Assembly: GCF_003148745.1 (NCBI RefSeq)
Contig: NZ_QGGU01000010.1
Location: forward strand, 99,387 to 163,386
Origin: Pleionea mediterranea
GTDB lineage: Bacteria > Pseudomonadota > Gammaproteobacteria > Enterobacterales > Kangiellaceae
Direction of reading: 5' to 3'
Length of the DNA stretch: 64,000 bases
The first letter of the stretch is position 1; every line of letters starts with the position of its first letter. A program made the position numbers and the translations under genes. Positions 17,402 through 27,206 of this stretch are shown here, piece after piece. Under the pieces are notes generated by a model, which saw only the letters and a program-made list of their open reading frames with translations, was not told the origin of the DNA and did no database searches.

Positions 17402-18397
17402 ATGAATCATTTTAAATTGACTACTGCAGTTGTTGCACTATTCGTTCTACTCATATTGCCAGTTTTTGCGCAGACGAAAGACTTCCAGGGAACCGTTATC
17501 GTGGTAAATAAAAAGGGCGATAGTGTTAGTTTTATTGATTTAGCCAGCAGACAAATCAAATTAACTCGCGCAACCGGCAAAGGACCCCATGAACTGGCGT
17601 TAACCGACGATGGTTTGTGGGCGGTGGTGACAGATTATGTAGGCGGCAATAGTTTATCGGTTTTTGATGTTAAACAGGCTAAAAAAGTCAGAACGATTGA
17701 ACTGTCTGAATATCCAAGGCCACATGGCATATTATTCTTAAATGATCAGCGGCGGGTCGCGGTTTCATCAGAAGGCTCAGATAGTGTGGTGATTGCCGAT
17801 ATTCATTCTGGCAAAATTGAAAAGGCCATACTCACTGAGCAAAAGGGTTCGCATATGGTGGCGCTACCGGCTTCAAGCAAGCGAGTCTATACCACCAATA
17901 TGGGGTCACATACCGTATCTGAAATGGATATTCAGTCAGGCAAATTATTAAGAAAATTAGCAACCCCCAAGGTGCCAGAGGCCATTACGGTGAATCAAAG
18001 TGGCACTGAGCTTTGGATCGGCAGTAATGAAGACGGTCTGGTCACGCTTTATGATTTGGCCAGCGGAAAACAAATCAAACAGTGGGAGGGCTTTAGTTTT
18101 CCGTATCGTATTTTGCTCACACGAGATGAGCACCACGCAGTAATTCCAGATTACAGCAATAATACATTGGATATTTTAGATCGAGTGAATCAAAAGCGGT
18201 TACACCAGTTAAAATTCGATAAGGGAACAACGCCAAAAGGCGTGTATTTTCATCCCGATGATCGCACTTTGTTTATGTCGGCCTATGGGAAAAATAAAAT
18301 TTTTGTGATTGATATTTTATCTGGAAAGGTGTTGTTTGAATTGCCAACAGGCGATGGGCCAGACGGGGTAGCCTTTACGCCAATAGTTTTTGAGTAA
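17402..18397 (+). CDS. exported YncE-like beta-propeller protein
   Basis: 331 residues from ATG 17402 (MNHFKLTTAVVALFVLLILP, cleaved near VFAQ). The frame is open upstream to 17249, but that part lies before the signal peptide and is not supported. The mature protein is a run of ~42-residue YncE/cytochrome-d1-type blades: GTVIVVNKKGDSVSFIDLAS, GPHELALTDDGLWAVVTDYV, PRPHGILFLNDQRRVAVSS, and so on to GDGPDGVAFTP. It is a periplasmic seven-bladed propeller, possibly binding DNA, metal or protein; no enzyme motif is seen. Confidence 0.85.
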   Translation: MNHFKLTTAVVALFVLLILPVFAQTKDFQGTVIVVNKKGDSVSFIDLASRQIKLTRATGKGPHELALTDDGLWAVVTDYVGGNSLSVFDVKQAKKVRTIELSEYPRPHGILFLNDQRRVAVSSEGSDSVVIADIHSGKIEKAILTEQKGSHMVALPASSKRVYTTNMGSHTVSEMDIQSGKLLRKLATPKVPEAITVNQSGTELWIGSNEDGLVTLYDLASGKQIKQWEGFSFPYRILLTRDEHHAVIPDYSNNTLDILDRVNQKRLHQLKFDKGTTPKGVYFHPDDRTLFMSAYGKNKIFVIDILSGKVLFELPTGDGPDGVAFTPIVFE

Positions 18398-18404
18398 CCA
18401 CTAC

Positions 18405-18446
18405 ACTCTGACCTTTGGCTTCTATTTGAACTATATAAAATAGGCT
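18405..18446 (+). repeat. third, short copy of the direct-repeat end
   Basis: CTGACCTTTGGCTTCTATTT followed by GAACTATATAAAATAGGCT matches the right ends of the repeats at 15697-15735 and 17117-17155. It lies 8 bp after the stop of the propeller gene. Confidence 0.7.
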
Positions 18447-18645
18447 AGTTCTTCCCCTAATGATTTCATGTATCCCCTTAAATTATCTTACTATCTTATT
18501 TAGTGGCTCAAAAAATGAATGCTGTTTTTTCATACCAGGCTTGATACCAAATGCAGGAACAATATAGGTAAAAATATTCATTGTATCTGCTAAATACTGG
18601 AGCATATTTTCCAAGGAATTTTCTTGTCCTTCGCACAAGCTACGG

Positions 18646-18880
18646 GGTCAAGTCTTGTATTATTAAGTTCATAGGGGTCACTACAGGGTCAAGTCTTGTA
18701 TTATTAAGTTCATAATATTAATGTTTTCGCTCTCTTTTATTCGTTCCCTGTAGTTACGGATAGTCGCACCCGCACTTACATAACCAGCAAGATGAAATTT
18801 CTCTGAAATGTCTGCCAAAGTGTACTCACCCTATTCTTGGCAGAGGCAATAGCCATTGGTCTTGCCTCTGACGTACAACG
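18646..18880 (-). pseudogene. 3' remnant of a second RAYT transposase
   Basis: Minus-strand translation gives RGKTNGYCLCQE, a stop, then GEYTLADISEKFHLAGYVSA, GATIRNYRERIKESENIN and IMNLIIQDLT, nearly identical to the C-terminus of the intact transposase at 20417-21400. A TAC-to-TAG change gives the internal stop. The last ~30 bp (GGGTCAAGTCTTGTATTATT...) occur twice in tandem (18646-18675 and 18684-18713). The rest of the 18398-18920 gap holds only the short repeat above. Confidence 0.85.
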
Positions 18881-18920
18881 TTTCGTTCTACCAATAAAAT
18901 CTATGATAGGGTTTTTATAG

Positions 18921-20303
18921 TCAAGTATGAGCAGTGGAATGCACAGTTAAACTGTCTTTGCCCGAGTTGTCTTCGCACGAATTGGCTTGCACCGCCGAAA
19001 TCAATTGATGCAACAAAACCGGACCTAACACCATGAGCCCCACACCGGTAAAAATATAACCAACAATTGGGATCAAACCAAGCAACCCTATAATACAATA
19101 GACCACGCCTAATCCACCAACTACTTGTAGTCCCTGTTGTTTTTCAGACAATTTATTGATGTCGGTTGTTAGTTTTCCTATAGCAATAAAAATCCAGTAA
19201 AGACTAAACAGCGGAATAAATAAAAAACCAACCGCTTTAGCAGGTGAATTAATTGAAGGGGAAATGTTTAATGGTGCCGACGTCTGTATAACGTGTCGCC
19301 AAATGCGGTAAAGCAACATCAAAAAGTAAACTTGCGCCGCGATAAACGATATAACTCCCACCGAAATTGCGACCAAAAGTAGAGTTGAAGAAGGGAAGAA
19401 CTCTATCATCATCATGAGACCTAAAAACGTTAATACAACACCGACAAACTGCAAGGTTAAATACAACCACAATCGACCTAGTCGTGTTCTTGAAGCCGTT
19501 TTAAAAGCTGCTCTTGATAGCGAGCTTGGTTCTGACGAATACGATAACGGGTGTGTTTTGTTGCTTTTTTTCAAGGTTAATTCACTTACTCCTAACGCTA
19601 ATAACATAAGATGCAACATAACAAAGAAAAAGAACAATTGGCTGGCAGAAACAAAAATCACCATAGGATTATCGATCTGATCAACCGGTAAAAAGTTTTG
19701 AATGCCAAACTGCACAAAGCTACCGACCGCAATCACAATAAAGGACGCCGCAAAAAAAACTGACGCTTTGTAATATTGGTTACCCTTAATGAATAAACGA
19801 TTACTCAATAAATAATAGATCGCAATGACCATATAAATGGCACCAAACGAAAAAGATAAAAACACAGAGCTGTAATCTGGAGCAAATAAAGCGACTAAGA
19901 AAAATGCAGCCGGTATCACGAATAATATAATGGCGTTAAACGCGAGAGCTTTGCCTTTAAAGCCAATCGAAAGTCGCTGTGTAAAACCCTGTTGCCGGGA
20001 ATCATTATCGGTCTGCTGATACATAATGTTTGACCATGCAACAACCAGTAGCACCCCACTGATTAACGATCCGATTATATCCAACAAACCAACCCAAGCG
20101 AAATACTCTTCGACAGCTAAGAATGAGTCTCTGACACTGTCAAGCTTGCCTATTTCAATTAACAACGACATTAGTAAGGTAATGGAAAAACTGGCGACTA
20201 GAAATCCTTTGCCTTGGTTATTCACATACAATAAACAAGCCAAAATGAGCAATAAATAAACAGTTGGAGCCAACCAACCTTGGAGGGAATAAACCAATTC
20301 CAT
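18921..20303 (-). CDS. hypothetical multi-spanning membrane protein
   Basis: 460 residues from ATG 20303 (MELVYSLQGWLAPTVYLLLIL). A TTG further upstream at 20369 is unsupported. About eleven hydrophobic helices; the middle hydrophilic part is short (KKSNKTHPLSYSSEPSSLSR near 250). The C-terminal segment FLFIPLFSLYWIFIAIGKLT followed by two helices is a small membrane module also found fused to other sensor-like proteins. No transport or enzyme signature is recognised. It stands between a RAYT remnant and an intact RAYT, so it may have been carried in this scarred region. Confidence 0.65.
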   Translation of the reverse strand: MELVYSLQGWLAPTVYLLLILACLLYVNNQGKGFLVASFSITLLMSLLIEIGKLDSVRDSFLAVEEYFAWVGLLDIIGSLISGVLLVVAWSNIMYQQTDNDSRQQGFTQRLSIGFKGKALAFNAIILFVIPAAFFLVALFAPDYSSVFLSFSFGAIYMVIAIYYLLSNRLFIKGNQYYKASVFFAASFIVIAVGSFVQFGIQNFLPVDQIDNPMVIFVSASQLFFFFVMLHLMLLALGVSELTLKKSNKTHPLSYSSEPSSLSRAAFKTASRTRLGRLWLYLTLQFVGVVLTFLGLMMMIEFFPSSTLLLVAISVGVISFIAAQVYFLMLLYRIWRHVIQTSAPLNISPSINSPAKAVGFLFIPLFSLYWIFIAIGKLTTDINKLSEKQQGLQVVGGLGVVYCIIGLLGLIPIVGYIFTGVGLMVLGPVLLHQLISAVQANSCEDNSGKDSLTVHSTAHT

Positions 20304-20416
20304 AGTAATAACCCAAAAAGTGTAATGGACGGCGATTGTATAAAAGCGACCTTGCACTGGCAATACCAACTGACCGATTGGGTCACAAAAACCTGAAATA
20401 TTATTAGCTTAAATAA

Positions 20417-21400
20417 TCACTGCATGAGCGGCATAAACTGCTGAGAGGTCAAGTCTTGCATTATTAAGTTTAAAAGATTAATACTGTCGCTCTCTTTTTT
20501 TCGCTCCCTGTAGTTACGGATAGTCGCACCAGCACTCGCATAACCAGCAAGGTTAAACTTCTCTGCAATGTCTGCCAAAGTATACTCTCCGTATTCCTGG
20601 CAGAGGTACATGGCCATTGCTCTCGCCTGCTGATACGGGTGTCGTCCGCGTCGTGATTTTAACAACTCCTTCTTCGAAATTTCAAAATGCCGACAAACAA
20701 TCGATAGGATACGCTCCATACTCGGTATTTTCCGATATTGCTTTAACTCGGCGACTTCGGGGTTTTGCTTAACCTCCCGAATATAATCAGTCTTAAATGC
20801 AGCACCGCCAAGTATCGAACTCACTCCGCTTCCACCGTAAAACGTTGTCAGTTCGTCACTCACACCCGACTTCACAAACAACTGGTATCTGCTTTGCTGA
20901 TTGCGTTTTCCAATCGCATTTAGAATGTATTGCGTGGTCAGCCACTCTGGCGAATCTGCCTCGCCAACATAAGCAGGATAACTTGACCAACGGTAAGTTT
21001 CTAAAGACTTTCCTTTTAGAATATCGATAGGATTGCGATGAATGTAGCGCGACAATTCAAGCCAATAGGTTTCAGCTTCCACCAAAATGGCCTTGTAGCG
21101 TCCTCGGAATAAAGGGCCATCGGTTTTTTGTGTACGATTAAAGTATTGGGTGTAAACACCGTTGATGTGTCGCATGATGCGCTGTAGATTGCCATCGGGT
21201 GTGCGGATCATTAAGTGGTAATGATTGCCCATTAAACAATAGGCATGAACATCAGCATTAAATCGCTGAGTCACCGCATCCAATAACGATAAAAAGTATT
21301 CGCGCTGTCGATTGGTCTTAAAAATTGACCGATACCCGGCTCCTCGGTTCATCACGTGATACCAAGCACCTTCAAACTCGATTCTTAGCGGCCTCACCAT
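20417..21400 (-). mobile_element. intact REP-associated tyrosine transposase (RAYT, IS200-like)
   Basis: 327 residues from ATG 21400 (MVRPLRIEFEGAWYHVMNRG). The Y1 transposase motifs are complete: HUH as MGNHYHLMIRT, and the catalytic Tyr region HINGVYTQYFNRT, then GPLFRGRYKAILV. The C-terminal ~110 residues carry an extra helix-turn-helix (RRGRHPYQQARAMAMYL, TLADIAEKFNLAGYASAG) like a DnaA C-terminal/RAYT tail. It nicks single-stranded REP-type hairpins. The coding 3' end contains GGTCAAGTCTTGCATTATT, also present at the 18.65 kb remnant and, inverted, at 22149-22162. Confidence 0.88.
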
Positions 21401-21448
21401 AGCAATTTCACCATAGAGCTCTCTCAATACGGACGCTTTGCGTCTCCA

Positions 21449-22087
21449 TCATTCTTTTCGATAGGCGTCCAGCGAAACGACATTATCACCTTCAGACTCA
21501 ATATTATTATCATCGCGATTCGGCCGATTAAACTTCGAGCCATCCAAAAGCGCTAACATGGCTTTTTCTGGCCAAACACAATCTTTTTTCCCTTTAACCG
21601 TACAGGGCCTGTCGGCCAGCCAGGCAGAAATACGGTATGGCGATATATCTTCGATACTCACATCACTCATTTGCAGCGAGTACTCGAAATCGCTTTTCAT
21701 TTGATTCATCGTGCCTTGAACGGAACGGTTGCACTGATTGTCAATGCACAATGGTTCAATAGCGTTAGCAGCAGTGTCCATGTGTGCTTCGGTGGCTCCG
21801 AGTTTTAACAAAGTATTCATAAACACATCTTCAAACCAGTAGTTTAGATTATCGAAGTCATCCTTTTTAAGGCAGGTCATCAAAACAGGAAAGCGTGTTG
21901 CATCGTGCACTGCGATCACACAGTTTCTACGTTGAACAGTAAATAAATTCGCATGCCACCCGCTCAACACCCCTTCTTCCAAGAGGCTCTCAGCACTCAC
22001 CGGTGCTCGATGGCCTTGAGGCAAGAATCCTTGAGCATCAATGTTTAGTTTAGCACTGAGTTTTTTCGTACAGTGGAGCTTAATCAT
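21449..22087 (-). CDS. DUF6933-like hypothetical protein
   Basis: 212 residues. IKLHCTKKLSAKLNID, then GWHANLFTVQRRNCVIAVHD, TRFPVLMTCLKKDDFDNL and WFEDVFMNTLLKLG match the small bacterial family DUF6933, recognised by its CTKKL and WHANL motifs. The C-terminal half (MSDVSIEDISPYRISAWLAD) is less typical and ends in a polar tail. Function unknown. It lies just upstream of the intact RAYT in the same direction (48 bp gap), and the two may move together. Confidence 0.7.
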   Translation of the reverse strand: MIKLHCTKKLSAKLNIDAQGFLPQGHRAPVSAESLLEEGVLSGWHANLFTVQRRNCVIAVHDATRFPVLMTCLKKDDFDNLNYWFEDVFMNTLLKLGATEAHMDTAANAIEPLCIDNQCNRSVQGTMNQMKSDFEYSLQMSDVSIEDISPYRISAWLADRPCTVKGKKDCVWPEKAMLALLDGSKFNRPNRDDNNIESEGDNVVSLDAYRKE

Positions 22088-22215
22088 ATGTGGGTCACGT
22101 TTACGTTATGAACGTATCAAAGAAGTGTAGAGATTATAACTGTATTTTACAAGATTTGACCCCTCAATGCCCCCTCAATTCTCTTCAGCTATTTCAAGAT
22201 TATAACTAGCTACAC

Positions 22216-22668
22216 TTATATTTTAACAAAAGTACTCTCAAATTCGTCACTTCCATTTAATATCCATTGCTGTAACTCTAACATCGTTCTAGCAAACTCG
22301 TCGGAATTTCTAGTGGTACATTCCCATATGACACCAACCCTCCAACCTTGTAGTTTGAGCTTAAGAAAAACCTTCTTATCACGCTCAATATTCTTTTTGA
22401 ACTTTTGATTCCAAAAATCAACTTTTGACTTCGGATTATAAGCTAACAGACATCCTCTATGACGATGCCAATAACAACCATGCACAAATATTACTACATT
22501 ATATTTCCTTAGAATAATATCTGGCTTAATGCCCTCTACTGAATCATTAATTCGATATCGAAACCCCATATTGTAAAGTACTTTTCTGACCATTATTTCT
22601 GGCTTAGTATTATAGCTTTTTATATCAGACATTAATTCTGAGCGCTTTTTTTTCGATACTATATCCAT
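22216..22668 (-). CDS. vsr: very short patch repair endonuclease (Vsr)
   Basis: 150 residues, normal length for Vsr. The family pattern is clear: KKRSELMSDIKSYNTKPEI, KPDIILRKYNVVIFVHGCYW with the catalytic Asp and zinc-site residues (HGCYWHRHRGC), then FWNQKFKKNIERDKKVFLKL and GWRVGVIWECTTR. Vsr nicks beside T in T:G mismatches left when 5-methylcytosine deaminates. It is read divergently from the C5 methyltransferase, 67 bp away, whose mutagenic side effect it would repair. Confidence 0.93.
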   Translation of the reverse strand: MDIVSKKKRSELMSDIKSYNTKPEIMVRKVLYNMGFRYRINDSVEGIKPDIILRKYNVVIFVHGCYWHRHRGCLLAYNPKSKVDFWNQKFKKNIERDKKVFLKLKLQGWRVGVIWECTTRNSDEFARTMLELQQWILNGSDEFESTFVKI

Positions 22669-22718
22669 TTTAGGCCTGGATTCACGATGAAAACTTGATA
22701 GAATAATTAATTAACATC

Positions 22719-22730
22719 ATACAGCTGTAT
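22719..22730. promoter_or_regulatory. perfect palindrome between vsr and the methyltransferase
   Basis: ATACAGCTGTAT, a perfect 12 bp palindrome, ends 5 bp before the methyltransferase ATG and lies in the only promoter space shared by the two divergent genes. It is placed to block translation or transcription of the methyltransferase. A TAATTAATTA run lies just to its left. The binder is unknown; the methyltransferase itself is one candidate (inference). Confidence 0.4.
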
Positions 22731-22735
22731 ACTTT

Positions 22736-24313
22736 ATGAGCAAGCCAATAAAAGTCATTGACCTGTTTTCTGGTCCAGGAGGGCTTGGGGAAGGTTTCAG
22801 CCAAGTTAAAAGCAATAATGGGACTAATGCTTTTAAAATAGTTATCTCTATTGAAAAGGACTCTGCTGCTCATAAAACATTACTTTTAAGATCATTTTAT
22901 AGACAATTCGGAGACAATGTACCTGATGAGTACTATCAGTTTCTCAATGGTAATTTAGGTAAGGCTCCTGAAGAACTACTCTATAATTATAAAAAATTCC
23001 AAAATCAATATAATGCTGCACAAAAAGAAGCATTTAAACTCGAGTTAGGAAAAAACAATCAAACTATAAATAAAAAAATCAAGTCTGCTTTAGGTACAGA
23101 TGAATGTATTCTAATTGGAGGACCACCCTGCCAAGCATACTCACTTGCAGGAAGAGCAAGAAATAAAGGAATAAAAGGGTATAACGCTGAAAAAGATCAT
23201 CGCAACTTTTTATACAAAGAGTATCTCAAAGTTATTGCACATTTTCAGCCAGTAGCTTTTGTTATGGAAAACGTGAAAGGTATGCTATCAGCAAAAATAA
23301 ATGGCAAGTCCATCTATGAAACCATCTTCCAAGACTTACATGACCCTTGTAAAGCTGTCAAAATAACTCCCAAAAGAGGATTTTCTAAACATTCTTATTC
23401 AATATATTCCTTTGTCACTAATGTCACAGATAAAGAACCTGTTGATCCCAAAGATTTTATTATAAAATCCGAAGATTATGGGGTTCCTCAGAGAAGACAC
23501 AGAGTAATTTTAGTCGGCTTTAGAGATGATATAAATGTAAACTCAAAAGACCTTCTATTGAAACCCTCTAGCATTAAAATACCTTTGAAAACAGTAATTT
23601 CAGATCTTCCTAAACTACGTAGTGGTTTGTCAAAATCGGAGAACACTTCTAAAAATTGGCTTAATGTCATTAAAAATGACTCTGTAAATACACTACAGTC
23701 TTTGTACGAACACGGATATCATAAAGTAGCTGAAGAGTATTCCTTAAACATTTCTAAGATGACAGCTCCAAACCTTGACCAAGGCATGAATTTTGGAGTT
23801 AAGAGAAGTAAAAGCATAAAAAACAATATACTTTCAGATTGGTATTACGACAAAAAAATGGGAAATATTGTTACTAATCATGAGACTAGAGGCCACATAG
23901 AGAGCGACCTTCAAAGGTATCTTTTTTGTAGCAGTTGGGCAAAAATTGCATCTAGAGAATCTTGGACAAAGAAACTTCCAAAATCGAGTGACTATCCAGA
24001 TGAACTTTTACCAAGACATGCTAATTTTAAGTCTGGAAAGTTTGCAGATAGGTTTAGAACACAGCTATTTAATATTCCTGCAACAACTATTACTAGCCAT
24101 ATTTCGAAAGATGGGCACTATTATATCCATCCAGATCCTACTCAATGCAGAAGTCTGACAGTAAGAGAAGCAGCGAGAATTCAAACGTTTCCAGATAACT
24201 ATTTTTTTTGTGGAAATAGAACTCAACAGTATGTGCAAGTTGGAAATGCTGTACCTCCATATCTTTCTTATAAACTGGCCAAAATACTATACAATTGCTT
24301 ATGTAAAAACTAA
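22736..24313 (+). CDS. DNA (cytosine-5-)-methyltransferase of a defence island
   Basis: 525 residues with the C5 motifs in order: I DLFSGPGGLGEGF (about residue 9), IV IGGPPCQAYSLAGRARN with the catalytic Cys (about 132), VI FVMENVKGML, VIII RRHRVILVGF, IX RSLTVREAARIQTFPD and X QVGNAVPPYLSYKLA. The target-recognition region between VIII and IX is long (about 190 residues), so the recognition site is not readable. It methylates cytosine in host DNA and, with the neighbouring ATPase, nuclease and Z1 helicase, forms a restriction-type system. It converges on the Z1 gene, overlapping by 4 bp at the stop codons. Confidence 0.93.
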   Translation: MSKPIKVIDLFSGPGGLGEGFSQVKSNNGTNAFKIVISIEKDSAAHKTLLLRSFYRQFGDNVPDEYYQFLNGNLGKAPEELLYNYKKFQNQYNAAQKEAFKLELGKNNQTINKKIKSALGTDECILIGGPPCQAYSLAGRARNKGIKGYNAEKDHRNFLYKEYLKVIAHFQPVAFVMENVKGMLSAKINGKSIYETIFQDLHDPCKAVKITPKRGFSKHSYSIYSFVTNVTDKEPVDPKDFIIKSEDYGVPQRRHRVILVGFRDDINVNSKDLLLKPSSIKIPLKTVISDLPKLRSGLSKSENTSKNWLNVIKNDSVNTLQSLYEHGYHKVAEEYSLNISKMTAPNLDQGMNFGVKRSKSIKNNILSDWYYDKKMGNIVTNHETRGHIESDLQRYLFCSSWAKIASRESWTKKLPKSSDYPDELLPRHANFKSGKFADRFRTQLFNIPATTITSHISKDGHYYIHPDPTQCRSLTVREAARIQTFPDNYFFCGNRTQQYVQVGNAVPPYLSYKLAKILYNCLCKN

Positions 24314-27192
24314 TTATATTTATAGCTTTTATCAACTATTATATAGGTATCAATAGGCTCATTATTTTTAGGAAAAAACACACCGAAGCCAATTCTTACT
24401 TTGGACTTATCACTTTCTATATTTATGTCGACTTTTTCGCCTTTTAGAATTACAGGATACACTAATAATATTGCTGTATTCTCTTTTTTTCTTATACCAT
24501 CAAGTCTCACAGGGGTGCTTTCATCTTTAATACCAATTAGATTTTTACACAACTTAACATGATCAGGATCACTTATAGCTTTAAACTTACCATTAGCACT
24601 ATCAACTTCACGAGAATATACTCCAACTTTATTATCATTAAAAATATCAATGTACATGTTTTTAGGACTATTTTTTGGTAAAATTATAAGCCATCTATCT
24701 ATTGAGCTAGATATTTTGTTATTTTCAATAAATGATATTTCATCATGTAGCTGATTTCGAATCGTCCATTCATATGATTTCAAAAAATGCAAAACATTAT
24801 TATTTTTAGACTCATAATAAATCATATCCAATTGCTTTTCTTTTTCACCTATATATCCTCTAAATAATCGATGTTCGGAAGAATTTTTTAACAATTCTTT
24901 TAATAACACCATGTTTTTTTCTATATGCTTTTTTAGATGGGATATATTAGCTGCTTTATGAAGGAAGGTTCCACCAAGGTTTTTAACATGCGTCTTTGCA
25001 TATTGCATCTTGTTTGCAGCTGTAGGGTCTAAACCATGAACAGGTAAAGGAGGTAAAACATCTATAGGCCTAATGGGCTTCCCATTTTCTAATTTTGTGT
25101 AAGTACGTAACTCTTGTCTAAACAACTCTTCATCTCTACAGATATCTTTAAAATCCAAATAAATATTTTTTAGTTTAGTACCACTTTTTTCCTCAACGCC
25201 TATGAACAAACGAACTAAGTCTTTATAGTTTTTTCTAAACCCAAACCATCGGCCAGCTTGCATCAACGTATCCCCAGCACCTGACTTTCGTCTAAAGAAA
25301 CTAACAGTCAATCCTTCAACAGTATAACCTCTTGAAAGCTTTGCTCCTCCTACAAGAATTGACCAAATATCTTCTTTATCAAAATCTGGCAACTGATCTT
25401 GATATTTTATATCACCATTTACCACTCTAACAGGATTAGGACATTCTACTTTCCTAATAGCCTTGTCAATATATGTTAACAATTCTGAAAAATCCGGACA
25501 TCTCAAACTTCCATTAAATTCGCACTTATCGAGTGAAACACGTTTAAAATCGTTATTATAAAGACTTTTTAGCTGAACTATTAAATACTCTTTACATTTT
25601 GTAAGCTTTCGATACACATCAAATATTTCAGCTCTAGAACAATCATGATCCATTTTTTTTACGCTAGAGTGGAAGAGCATTGTATGATGCTTAACAGAAA
25701 CTTCAACACCATTTGCATTTCGAAAGAGTTTAATAGCACCAGAAAGAATATATGAAAGAATTGCTTTAGGTAGGTTATCTATATCAGTATCACTACCTCT
25801 TACAGGCCTGATATAGGAACTTTCATTTAGCATTTTTTCCGAGTAATCTTCACTAATATCATTCCAATCTTCATCAAAATCATAGAAATCACTAACTCCC
25901 ATATATCCGATCGGACGAGGTAATGTTAATATAAAGTCCCTTGGAAAAAGATCTTTTGAGTCAGATGGGTTAATCAAAACATTAGCTGCCGGTGTTGCAG
26001 TGTATCCAATATATTGAGGAGCAGAAAATACATTTAACAGCTCTATTATCAACTTATTTATTGTTGTTCTTTTGTTGCTTTCAGATTTTGATATCTTGGC
26101 AGTATTGACAGACGCTTGATCTGACTCGTCATCAATTATTATTACAGGCAAATCTTTAACTTGAAATTCAACATTTTTTAGCTCTTTTATTAGCTTTTTT
26201 AATACATCTTTTTGTTTTTTAATTACCATTAACTTTACTGGCATTTTCTTTAAGTTTTCTGCATCTCTTACTTCTCGATCATAATGAGCTAGCATTGGTA
26301 CTAATTTCTGTGCAAAATCACTTGAAAAATCTTGCTTAGAGTTGGTCAGTCTTTCAATTCTTGTTGGCGGGTTTTGTTGATATTCTACAAACTCATTCCA
26401 ACCAGGATCTTCCTCATAGTCAGGAGGGCAGTCATGAGATTGAAGAGAATACATTAAATTATTTTTACCTAATAACTCCTTATCTAAACGTCTTTGAGTT
26501 TGCGACCTCAGAACATTCAATATACCACCCAGTACTATAATCATTTTATAGCCAGCATCAATTGATTTAGCAATTACACCTGTAAAATTTGCAGTTTTAC
26601 CACTTTGTACATAACCAACGACCAGTCCTCTAGCTGCTTTTCTCTTATCATCTTTTCTAAGTGGATTGTCAAGTCTTGTAATAATTTCATCAGTTGCTTC
26701 GTCAAGTCTTATAATGCTAGTCAAAGGCCAGTTGTTATTTTTTAATAGACTCGCATAATGTTCCCAGTAGAATCTTAACTGAGGACTCTCTCCTGGATAC
26801 CAGTGGTCAAATTCATCAGTTATTACAATTGTCTTTTTTGATTTATCATGGTATGGATTTAATAAATTAATAGACTTAATTTCTTCATTAGTAAAATTCA
26901 TCTTCTGAAGAATATCTTTTCTTCTAATTTCAGAATTAGGATGTGTATGCGACCAATTTGGGTTCTCAGTCGCATCAAATTTAGCCAAATAGTAACCAAA
27001 TAAATTTCTAAGATCATTGTCTGGATTACTTGAAAAAACCCCATCATAAATAGATGGTAGTATGGTATCTAATGGCTCATAATCTAAATATAGTGCGGTT
27101 TTTTTCAGAAGTTTTTTAAAATCACCCGGCCCCTTTCCTTTTAAAGGCATTTGATCTACAAGAGTCCTTTCTAACAATTTATATAAATCCAT
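24310..27192 (-). CDS. Z1-domain superfamily II helicase-like protein
   Basis: 960 residues from ATG 27192, chosen for the GGAGGG ribosome site just before it. An ATG six codons earlier (27210) overlaps the previous stop as ATGA and is possible. Walker A is GYVQSGKT (about 190), Walker B VIIIDDESDQAS, motif III GYTATPAANVLI. The C-terminal helicase half has GGAKLSRGYTVEGL and LMQAGRWFGFRKNY. This is the Z1 domain found with MutL/MORC-type ATPases in restriction systems. It probably remodels or translocates DNA for the DUF4420 nuclease encoded just upstream. The region is visibly AT-richer than the flanks. Confidence 0.92.
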   Translation of the reverse strand: MDLYKLLERTLVDQMPLKGKGPGDFKKLLKKTALYLDYEPLDTILPSIYDGVFSSNPDNDLRNLFGYYLAKFDATENPNWSHTHPNSEIRRKDILQKMNFTNEEIKSINLLNPYHDKSKKTIVITDEFDHWYPGESPQLRFYWEHYASLLKNNNWPLTSIIRLDEATDEIITRLDNPLRKDDKRKAARGLVVGYVQSGKTANFTGVIAKSIDAGYKMIIVLGGILNVLRSQTQRRLDKELLGKNNLMYSLQSHDCPPDYEEDPGWNEFVEYQQNPPTRIERLTNSKQDFSSDFAQKLVPMLAHYDREVRDAENLKKMPVKLMVIKKQKDVLKKLIKELKNVEFQVKDLPVIIIDDESDQASVNTAKISKSESNKRTTINKLIIELLNVFSAPQYIGYTATPAANVLINPSDSKDLFPRDFILTLPRPIGYMGVSDFYDFDEDWNDISEDYSEKMLNESSYIRPVRGSDTDIDNLPKAILSYILSGAIKLFRNANGVEVSVKHHTMLFHSSVKKMDHDCSRAEIFDVYRKLTKCKEYLIVQLKSLYNNDFKRVSLDKCEFNGSLRCPDFSELLTYIDKAIRKVECPNPVRVVNGDIKYQDQLPDFDKEDIWSILVGGAKLSRGYTVEGLTVSFFRRKSGAGDTLMQAGRWFGFRKNYKDLVRLFIGVEEKSGTKLKNIYLDFKDICRDEELFRQELRTYTKLENGKPIRPIDVLPPLPVHGLDPTAANKMQYAKTHVKNLGGTFLHKAANISHLKKHIEKNMVLLKELLKNSSEHRLFRGYIGEKEKQLDMIYYESKNNNVLHFLKSYEWTIRNQLHDEISFIENNKISSSIDRWLIILPKNSPKNMYIDIFNDNKVGVYSREVDSANGKFKAISDPDHVKLCKNLIGIKDESTPVRLDGIRKKENTAILLVYPVILKGEKVDINIESDKSKVRIGFGVFFPKNNEPIDTYIIVDKSYKYN

Positions 27193-27206
27193 ACTCCCTC
27201 CAAAAT

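Noticed and set aside
22131-22208. Direct repeat AGATTATAACT flanking 56 bp, as a possible target duplication of the defence island
   Set aside because: Both copies lie on the same side of the island, so they cannot mark its two ends; more likely local duplication or chance.
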